Source: an uncultured Eubacteriales bacterium (GTDB lineage Bacteria > Bacillota > Clostridia > Oscillospirales > Oscillospiraceae). From it: a DNA stretch of 11,340 nt. The stretch lies in NCBI GenBank assembly GCA_900556535.1, contig USPI01000026.1:1-11340 (forward strand), in the 5' to 3' direction. The notes under the pieces are model-generated. The model ran no database searches and had not been told where the DNA came from. It saw only the letters and a program-made list of their open reading frames with translations. Both the position numbers and the translations under genes were made by a program. Positions 6,158 through 11,340 of the stretch are shown in pieces (position 1 is the first letter of the stretch; each line of letters starts with the position of its first letter).

Positions 6158-7135
6158 TTAAGCGGTCTTTACGGTGATGTCCTTCTCGGCGAAGTACTTG
6201 GCAGCGCCGGGGTGGTAGGGCACGTCGGAGATGGAGGCGGCGAAGTCGAGGCTCAGCTCTGCCTTCTTTGCGTGGCCGATCTCGTCGATGTTATTGAAGA
6301 TAGCGGAAACGAAGTTGTAGATAGCTGCATCGGAAACATCGCTGCGGGCGATGACGACTGCTGCGACTGCGACGGTGGTCACGTCCTCGGGAGTGTTGTA
6401 AACTTCCTTGGCGATGGTGTACTCCTTGTAGTAGGGGCTGGTCTTGATGAGGCTGTCAACGTGCTCCTTGTCGAGGGAGACGAGGTAGACCTGCTTGCCG
6501 GTGCTCAGGTCCTGAACAGCGGGGGTGGGAGCGCCGGAAACGACGAATGCAGCGTCGATCTTGCCGTCCTTGAGGCTGTCGGTGGAGTCGCCGAAGTTGA
6601 GGTACTCAGCCTTGATGTCGCTCTCGGAAAGGCCGTATGCGCCGAGGATGTCGAGTGCGTTGAAGTAAACGCCCGAGCCCTTTGCGCCGATGGAAACGGT
6701 CTTGCCCTTGAGGTCGGCAACGCTCTTGATGTCCTTGTTAAGGGTGACGATCTGGACCTGCTCCATGTACAGAGCCGCAACTACGCGGATATCGGAGACC
6801 TTATCGGTGAAGAGCTTTTCGCCGTTATAAGCATAGCTGAGAACGTCGGACTGGACAAAGCCGAGCTGAGCGGCGGCGCCGGCGAGGTCCTCAACGTTTG
6901 CCTGGGAGCCGTTGCTGGCGACAGCGGTGACCTTGGTAGCGGTCTTATCGGAGACCTGCTGTGCAAGGACGGTGCCGAAGGCGAAGTAGGTGCCCTGCTC
7001 GCCGCCGGTGACGAAGTCGAGATTTGCCTTGCCGTCATCGGAAGCTGCGGGATCCTTCTGATCGCCGCCGTTACCGCAGGCGCAAAGCGCGAATACCATA
7101 ACGAGTGCGAGAAGCATTGCTATGAAACGTTTCAT
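6158..7135 (-). CDS. TAXI-family TRAP transporter solute-binding lipoprotein
   Basis: The 325-residue protein opens with a lipoprotein signal peptide: basic MKR, hydrophobic core and an LCAC lipobox placing the lipid-bearing Cys at residue 20, followed by a flexible Gly/Asp/Ala linker. The mature part matches TAXI receptors: TGGEQGTYFAFG (about 43-54), SNGSQANVEDL (74-84), LGFVQSDVLSYAYNG (91-105), DLKGKTVSIGAKGSG (141-155), GKIDAAFVVSGAPTPAV (191-207) and the C-terminal YHPGAAKYF (307-315). It would sit on the outer face of the membrane and hand ligand to the fused permease downstream. The start is fixed by AGGAGG at 7143-7148, seven bases upstream; a longer frame to 7186 is rejected because it would begin ahead of that ribosome-binding site. 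Confidence 0.94.
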   Translation of the reverse strand: MKRFIAMLLALVMVFALCACGNGGDQKDPAASDDGKANLDFVTGGEQGTYFAFGTVLAQQVSDKTATKVTAVASNGSQANVEDLAGAAAQLGFVQSDVLSYAYNGEKLFTDKVSDIRVVAALYMEQVQIVTLNKDIKSVADLKGKTVSIGAKGSGVYFNALDILGAYGLSESDIKAEYLNFGDSTDSLKDGKIDAAFVVSGAPTPAVQDLSTGKQVYLVSLDKEHVDSLIKTSPYYKEYTIAKEVYNTPEDVTTVAVAAVVIARSDVSDAAIYNFVSAIFNNIDEIGHAKKAELSLDFAASISDVPYHPGAAKYFAEKDITVKTA

Positions 7136-7206
7136 GTTTTTTCCTCCTGTTATCTGTGAAAAATTTTCTCCCTGAATATGTTTCATCCGAAACTCATTAC
7201 AGGCGC

Positions 7207-7235
7207 ATTATACACCCGAGCGCACTCCTTTTCAA
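7207..7235 (-). promoter_or_regulatory. Sigma-A promoter for the TRAP-TAXI operon
   Basis: On the minus strand TTGAAA (7230-7235), a 17-bp spacer, and consensus TATAAT (7207-7212). Predicted transcription start is near 7200, giving a leader of about 65 nt to the ATG at 7135. This is the best-matching promoter in the window. Confidence 0.85.
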
Positions 7236-7239
7236 GACC

Positions 7240-7480
7240 AAATATGAAATTTTGCAAGTCGGGATATGCAAAAAAATTCGCAATCTTATTGAATTCTTAC
7301 GAAATTGCAACAAAATTTCGCCCTCCGATGCAAGATGTTCCGAGCATTTTGCAATTTTGGACTATATGTAGTTGCAAAATTGAGATTCGCAATTTCTGCA
7401 AATTTCGACAGCTTTTGCGTTTTCGGCATATTGCACTGTTTGCGCGCCCCGCAATTGTGGCTTTTTTACATGAAAATTGT
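7240..7480. promoter_or_regulatory. AT-rich divergent intergenic region with clustered TTGCAA/GCAA motifs
   Basis: This gene-free region between two divergent promoters is far more AT-rich than its surroundings. Perfect TTGCAA palindromes occur at 7252, 7305, 7349 and 7372, with further GCAA or TTGC at about 7268, 7280, 7330, 7389, 7398, 7415, 7431 and 7451. A small stem, CGAAATT (7300-7306) with AATTTCG (7314-7320), surrounds one of them. The cluster could be binding sites for a regulator of one or both operons; no known operator is recognised. Confidence 0.4.
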
Positions 7481-7489
7481 CGAAAAGGC

Positions 7490-7518
7490 TTGCATATCGT
7501 CGAAGGCTGTGTTATAGT
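7490..7518 (+). promoter_or_regulatory. Sigma-A promoter for hom-lysC-asd
   Basis: TTGCAT (7490-7495), a 17-bp spacer, and TATAGT (7513-7518). The predicted start is near 7525, leaving a leader of about 52 nt before the ATG at 7577. The -35 itself carries the TTGC motif that is clustered upstream. Confidence 0.75.
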
Positions 7519-7526
7519 GTTCCCAT

Positions 7527-7548
7527 CTCAAAAACATATGTTTTTGAG
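7527..7548. promoter_or_regulatory. Perfect 22-bp palindrome at the start of the hom leader
   Basis: CTCAAAAACAT is followed directly by its exact reverse complement ATGTTTTTGAG. It begins nine bases after the -10, so it covers about the first 25 transcribed bases. As DNA it could be a dimeric repressor operator; as RNA it folds into a 9-bp hairpin with loop ATAT near the 5' end. It is not followed by the U-tract expected of an attenuator. Confidence 0.65.
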
Positions 7549-7576
7549 TGAAAGACACGAAAAGGCGGGTTTTTAT

Positions 7577-8716
7577 ATGAATATTGCACTTTTGGGCTGC
7601 GGAGTAGTCGGCGGCGGAGTTCTGGAGATAGCGGAAAAGCGCGCGGATATGTCGGTCAAATACGTTCTCGTGCGCAGGGATAAGCCCGAGCTCGGCGAGA
7701 AGGCGGTCAAGGATATAAATGTGATCTTAAACGACCCGGAGGTGGACACGGTCGTTGAGGTGATGGGCGGTCTGTCGCCGGCGTATGAGTATGTTCGCGC
7801 CGCGCTCAGAGCGGGAAAAAACGTCGTCACGGCGAATAAGCACCTCGTTGCACATTATTATAAGGAGCTCGTTGAGCTTGCCGAGGAGCACGGCGCGGCG
7901 TTCCGCTGCACCCCCGCGGTCGGCGGCGGCATACCGTGGCTGGTTAACCTCGAAAGAGTCAAGCGCCTTGACAGCGTCAAGAGCTTTTGCGGCATCATGA
8001 ACGGCACGACGAACTTCATTCTCGACGCTATGCACACCAACGGCTCGGACTTTGCCGAGGTGCTCGCGCAGGCGCAGGAGCTCGGCTATGCCGAAGCCGA
8101 CCCCTCCGCCGATATCGACGGTCTCGACATTCAGCGCAAGGCGGTCATCACCGCGAACGTCGCCTTCGACGCCTGTCTTTGCGAGGCGGACGTTCCCGTT
8201 TTCGGCATCCGCAGCGTATCCTCGGCGGACATCGCGGCGGCCGACGGCAGAGGGCGCATCTGCAAGATGCTCGCATTCGGCGAGAAGGGCACGAGCGGCG
8301 TGAGCTGCTATGTTGAGCCCTGCTTCGTGCCGGCGGGCGAGCTTGAGGCGGCGGTCTCGACAAACCGCAACGTCATTTCCTTCGACACCGAGCTCACCGG
8401 CAAGGAGAGCTTTTACGGGCAGGGCGCGGGACGCTACCCCACCGCGTACAACGCCGTTGCCGACTGCGTGGACATAATGAACGGCGTAAAGAGCTTTTAC
8501 ACCCGCAGCTTCCGCAGCGTGCCCGTGGATAACGGCGCGGCGGTGCACCCGTACTACGTCCGCTTTAACGGTGCCGACGATTTTCTCGATTCCGTGTCCG
8601 TCGAGGACTGCGGCGAGGGCGTCATCACGATGCCCGTGCCGGTCTCGAAGATGCACGACTGGGCAGCAAAGGCAAAGGAGGCAGATCCCGAGCTGTTTAT
8701 CGCGGGACTGATGTAA
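7577..8716 (+). CDS. hom: Homoserine dehydrogenase, short form with reduced C-terminal region
   Basis: The 379-residue enzyme reduces aspartate-4-semialdehyde to homoserine, the branch point to threonine, methionine and isoleucine. The N-terminal Rossmann motif is GCGVVGGG (7-14). TANK (85-88) carries the conserved lysine, GIMNGTTNFI spans 139-148, ADPSADIDGLD spans 174-184, and the family motif GQGAGRYPTA spans 281-290. Typical Firmicutes Hom proteins are about 430 residues with a full C-terminal ACT domain. Here only about 55 residues follow HPYYVRF (325-331), too few for a complete ACT fold, which suggests loss of threonine feedback at this domain. ATG at 7577 is chosen because GGCGGG lies just upstream and the operon promoter and palindrome lie immediately before it. 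First gene of a three-gene operon; one base separates its stop from lysC. Confidence 0.95.
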   Translation: MNIALLGCGVVGGGVLEIAEKRADMSVKYVLVRRDKPELGEKAVKDINVILNDPEVDTVVEVMGGLSPAYEYVRAALRAGKNVVTANKHLVAHYYKELVELAEEHGAAFRCTPAVGGGIPWLVNLERVKRLDSVKSFCGIMNGTTNFILDAMHTNGSDFAEVLAQAQELGYAEADPSADIDGLDIQRKAVITANVAFDACLCEADVPVFGIRSVSSADIAAADGRGRICKMLAFGEKGTSGVSCYVEPCFVPAGELEAAVSTNRNVISFDTELTGKESFYGQGAGRYPTAYNAVADCVDIMNGVKSFYTRSFRSVPVDNGAAVHPYYVRFNGADDFLDSVSVEDCGEGVITMPVPVSKMHDWAAKAKEADPELFIAGLM

Positions 8717-8717
8717 T

Positions 8718-10031
8718 ATGCTTAAGGTAGCAAAATTCGGCGGCTCGTCCATGGCGGACGCGGGCCAGTTCAGAAAAGTTAAATCGATCATCGACTCGGA
8801 CCCCGCGCGGCGCGTCATCGTCGTGTCCGCGGCGGGCAAGAGATTTAAGGATGACCACAAGCTCACCGATCTTCTGTATCTGTGCCATGCGCACAAGAAA
8901 TACGGCGTGAGCTGCGATCCGGTGTTTGAGATGATAGCGGAGCGCTACCGCGAGATCTGCGCGCAGCTTGAGCTCGGCGTTGACATTGACGCACGGCTCG
9001 CGGCGCTGCGCAGCGAGATCGAAAGCGGCATATCCCAGGACAAGCTCGTCTCGCGCGGAGAATATTTCTCGGCGCTTTTAATGGCGGACTTCCTCGGCTA
9101 TGATTTTCTCGACGCGGAGCTGTGGCTGAAGTTTTCCTTTGACGGCAGCATCGACACCGAGCGCTCCTATGCGGAGCTTGAGCGCCTCGCCGCAGGCAGA
9201 AAAATCGTCACTCCCGGCTTTTACGGCGCAATGCCCGACGGCAGCATCCGCGTTCTCTCCCGCGGCGGCAGCGACGTAACGGGTGCGCTTGCCGCAGCGG
9301 CGCTCGGAGCGGACGTCTACGAAAACTGGACGGACGTTTCCGGCATACTCATGGCAGACCCACGCATAGTCGAAGATCCCGACACCATCGAGCGCATCAC
9401 CTATAACGAGCTGCGCGAATTGAGCTACATGGGCGCGCAGGTGCTGCATGAGGGCGCGGTGTTCCCCGTCAGGGAGAAGAACATTCCGCTCAACATCCGC
9501 AACACGAACGAGCCCGACCACCCCGGCACGCTCATTATGGACAGCTTCCCCGACGAGGAAATTGACGACCGCTTCATAACCGGCATCGCGGGGCGCAAAA
9601 ATTTCTCCATCATCACTGTTTCCAAGGCGGGCATGAGCTCGCAGATGGGCGCGCTGAGAAAAATGCTCGAAATCTGCGAAAAGCACGGCGTGAGCGTGGA
9701 GTACACCCCCTCCGGCATCGACAGTGTCTCCTTCGTCGTCTCGGCGGACAAGGCAAAGGACAGGATATATTCCATCGTGGGCGAAATTCGTGACGAGATT
9801 ATCCCCGACAACATTCAGATAACGGGCGGCATCTCCGTCATCGCCGCCGTCGGACGGCGCATGGCGTTCCAGCCCGGCACCTCGGGCCGCATCTTCGCCG
9901 CGCTCGGCAAAAACGGCATCAACATCCGCATGATCTCTCAGGGTCCGGACGAGCTGAATATAATCGTCGGCGTAAATAACGATGATTTTGAGAGCTGCGT
10001 GCGCGTACTATATAACAGTTTCGTAAAGTGA
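8718..10031 (+). CDS. lysC: Aspartate kinase with two C-terminal ACT domains
   Basis: The 437-residue enzyme phosphorylates aspartate, the first step toward lysine, threonine, methionine and diaminopimelate for the wall. Kinase motifs are KFGGSSM (6-12), SRGEYFSALLMA (112-123), SRGGSDVTGA (181-190), WTDVSGILMADPR (204-216) and YMGAQVLHEGAVFPV (237-251). Two ACT regions follow, about 296-355 (starting FSIITVSKAGM) and about 368-437 (ITGGISVIAAVG to the end), the usual site of lysine or threonine feedback. The start codon lies one base after the hom stop, and only a weak GGGA is present upstream, so translation is probably coupled to hom. The final product that inhibits it cannot be told from sequence, and the symbol could equally be a thrA- or yclM-type isozyme. 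Confidence 0.95.
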   Translation: MLKVAKFGGSSMADAGQFRKVKSIIDSDPARRVIVVSAAGKRFKDDHKLTDLLYLCHAHKKYGVSCDPVFEMIAERYREICAQLELGVDIDARLAALRSEIESGISQDKLVSRGEYFSALLMADFLGYDFLDAELWLKFSFDGSIDTERSYAELERLAAGRKIVTPGFYGAMPDGSIRVLSRGGSDVTGALAAAALGADVYENWTDVSGILMADPRIVEDPDTIERITYNELRELSYMGAQVLHEGAVFPVREKNIPLNIRNTNEPDHPGTLIMDSFPDEEIDDRFITGIAGRKNFSIITVSKAGMSSQMGALRKMLEICEKHGVSVEYTPSGIDSVSFVVSADKAKDRIYSIVGEIRDEIIPDNIQITGGISVIAAVGRRMAFQPGTSGRIFAALGKNGINIRMISQGPDELNIIVGVNNDDFESCVRVLYNSFVK

Positions 10032-10041
10032 GGTAATTACC

Positions 10042-11034
10042 ATGAAAAAATACAATGTCGGCATTCTCGGCGCAACGGGCGCCGTCGGTCAGGAAATGAT
10101 GAACATTCTGGCAGAGCGCAGCTTCCCCATTGCGGAGCTTCGCCTGCTTGCCAGCAAAAACTCTGCGGGCAAGGTCATTAACGGTCACACCGTCGTCGAG
10201 GCGTGCAGAGAAAACTTCGAGGGTCTCGACATCGTCCTCGGCGCGGCTGAAAACGACATCGCGGAGCGCTTTGCCGAGGATATAAAGGCTTCGGGCGCGG
10301 TTTTCATTGATAACTCCAGCGCGTTCCGCCTTTGCCCCGACGTCCCGCTCGTGGTTCCCGAAATAAACCCCGAGGACGTTAAGCTTCACAAGGGCATAAT
10401 CTCAAACCCCAACTGCACCACCGTCATATCCTGCACCGCCGTCAACGCGCTCAACGCCGTCTCGCCCATCGAGAGCATGGTCGTGTCCTCGTATCAGGCG
10501 GTCTCCGGAGCGGGCGCGGCAGGTCCGAAGGAGCTGTTCGGCGAGGTCGAGGCGATAGCCAAGGGCGAGAGCTACGACCCCAAGGTCTTTGCGTATCAGA
10601 TAGCGTATAACGTCATTCCGCAGATAGGCGGCGAGGAGTTCGGCGGCTACACCTCGGAGGAGATGAAGCTGCAAAACGAGGGCAGACGCATAATGCACCT
10701 GCCGGAGCTGAAGGTGAGCTGCACCTGCGTGCGCGTCCCCGTCGTGCGCAGCCACAGCGTGTCCATCTGCCTGAAAACCAAGGAGAAGATATCCGTCGAG
10801 CGTGCCCGCGAGGTCATTGCGGCAGCCCCCGGCGTGAAGCTCGTTGACGATCTGGGCGCTCTTAAATATCCCATGCCGCTGGACACTCAGAATCAGGACC
10901 TCGTCTTTGTCGGACGCATCCGCGACGATCTGACCGACGAGCGCGGGCTCAACATCTGGTGCTGCGGCGATCAGGTGCGCAAGGGCGCCGCGACCAACGC
11001 CGTGCAGATAGCCGAGCTGCTCTGCGCAGAGTGA
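10042..11034 (+). CDS. asd: Aspartate-semialdehyde dehydrogenase
   Basis: The 330-residue NADP-dependent enzyme reduces aspartyl phosphate to aspartate-4-semialdehyde, linking LysC to Hom. The nucleotide-binding loop is GATGAVG (10-16), FIDNSSAFR lies at 88-96, and the catalytic cysteine is Cys125 in SNPNCTT. The catalytic histidine is His238 in RVPVVRSHSV, and the length is normal for the family. The gene begins 10 bp after the lysC stop with GAGG about nine bases before ATG, so it is co-transcribed. The semialdehyde also feeds diaminopimelate and spore dipicolinate synthesis, though those genes are not in the window. A hairpin terminator follows the stop within 20 bp. Confidence 0.96.
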   Translation: MKKYNVGILGATGAVGQEMMNILAERSFPIAELRLLASKNSAGKVINGHTVVEACRENFEGLDIVLGAAENDIAERFAEDIKASGAVFIDNSSAFRLCPDVPLVVPEINPEDVKLHKGIISNPNCTTVISCTAVNALNAVSPIESMVVSSYQAVSGAGAAGPKELFGEVEAIAKGESYDPKVFAYQIAYNVIPQIGGEEFGGYTSEEMKLQNEGRRIMHLPELKVSCTCVRVPVVRSHSVSICLKTKEKISVERAREVIAAAPGVKLVDDLGALKYPMPLDTQNQDLVFVGRIRDDLTDERGLNIWCCGDQVRKGAATNAVQIAELLCAE

Positions 11035-11053
11035 TCTCATAAATATATAATGT

Positions 11054-11083
11054 AAAGGAGCGAGGCGAATGCCCGCTCCTTTT
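11054..11083 (+). terminator. Rho-independent terminator of hom-lysC-asd
   Basis: AAAGGAGCG (11054-11062) pairs with CGCTCCTTT (11074-11082), extended by GGC/GCC past a single bulged A and closed by loop GAAT. A short T-run follows. It lies 20 bp after the asd stop, and the A-run on the left makes it potentially bidirectional. Confidence 0.8.
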
Positions 11084-11187
11084 CAGTGTGTCGAAAAAGT
11101 CATAAACTTTTTTGACACACTGAAAAAACGCCACATTTTTTGTGAAGCTTACGCTTCACGAAAAATCTCGCTTCGCTCGTCAAAAAG
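11084..11187 (+). repeat. Terminator-associated structured repeat, right copy
   Basis: Inverted copy of 10-112. CAGTGTGTC (11084-11092) pairs with GACACACTG (11114-11122), with an inner AAAAAGT/ACTTTTT stem. A second hairpin follows (GTGAAGC TTAC GCTTCAC). Compared with the left copy, the first stem differs by a paired C-G to T-A change, so pairing is kept. As at the left edge it sits directly after a gene's terminator, in the same orientation relative to transcription. Confidence 0.75.
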
Positions 11188-11340
11188 ACCGGACGGACAT
11201 TTTTGATGGCTATAATCCAACTTGAGGCGGGCTTTGCCCCCTCAAACTCCCCCCGCTGCGCACTTATCTTTCCTCGGCAGCATAGGTTTTTCGACGGGGT
11301 GATTTTACTCTCCCTCGGCAGCCGATGCATAATTTCCGGC
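11188..11340. other. Terminal intergenic stretch, no gene seen
   Basis: No supported reading frame. It holds a hairpin (TTGAGG at 11222-11227 with CCTCAA at 11240-11245, inner GGGC/GCCC past a bulged C) without a U-tract, and a direct repeat CCTCGGCAGC at 11272-11281 and 11313-11322. It may be the upstream region of a gene beyond the window. Confidence 0.4.

Noticed and set aside
7178..7576. N-terminal extension of homoserine dehydrogenase in the same frame
   Set aside because: The extension is AT-rich non-coding DNA containing the promoter and palindrome; the family's N-terminus (MNIALLGCG) begins at 7577 after a ribosome-binding site.
7519..7576. T-box or amino-acid riboswitch in the hom leader
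   Set aside because: The leader is about 50 nt and lacks the T-box sequence, specifier loop, or the size of a lysine or SAM riboswitch.
11100..11330. Minus-strand open frame of 76 codons at the right edge
   Set aside because: It runs through the structured repeat and its hairpins, with no ribosome-binding site; similar frames appear wherever such repeats occur.

Overview
The window is GC-rich chromosomal DNA from an endospore-forming, gut-type Clostridia. An Oscillospiraceae/Oscillospirales member is my best guess. The basis is high GC with G/C-ending codons, a SpoIVB-type sporulation protease, Gram-positive Shine-Dalgarno and sigma-A signals, a cytoplasmic-type gamma-D-glutamyl-diamino-acid endopeptidase, and many short interspersed repeats of the kind common in these genomes. 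The taxonomic call is inference.

Layout, left to right: (1) 1-156 is an intergenic repeat element followed by a bidirectional terminator. (2) 157-1137 (-) is a SpoIVB-like S55 serine protease with a PDZ domain. (3) 1192-1921 is a gene-free, nested repeat arm. (4) 1935-3197 (+) is an M14 peptidoglycan endopeptidase with PG-binding and LysM domains. (5) 3203-3827 is a second nested repeat arm built from the same repeat families. (6) 3822-7135 (-) is a TRAP-TAXI uptake system: a lipoprotein solute receptor, a hairpin-rich intergenic region, a fused DctQM permease and a strong terminator. (7) 7136-7576 is an AT-rich divergent promoter region crowded with TTGCAA/GCAA motifs. (8) 7577-11034 (+) is a compact hom-lysC-asd operon. 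(9) 11035-11340 is a terminator plus a second, inverted copy of the repeat element seen at the left edge.

The three aspartate-pathway enzymes take aspartate to homoserine: LysC makes aspartyl phosphate, Asd the semialdehyde, and Hom homoserine. They share one sigma-A promoter whose first transcribed bases form a perfect 22-bp palindrome. The divergent TRAP-TAXI system has its own excellent sigma-A promoter and probably imports a small organic acid or amino acid; its substrate cannot be read from sequence. SpoIVB and the endopeptidase both fit sporulation or spore-wall remodelling.

The most unusual material is non-genic. Six copies of a 54-bp core lie around the endopeptidase gene. Where they occur in tandem the period is exactly 96 bp (32 codons), and one reading frame differs among copies mostly by synonymous or conservative changes, which looks like a relic or unrecognised protein-repeat family. 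Two inverted copies of a MITE-like element, sharing an 84-bp perfect inverted repeat, flank the same gene. The resulting arrangement resembles a composite mobile or invertible cassette. At the window edges, two copies of a terminator-associated repeat show a compensatory base-pair change in a stem.
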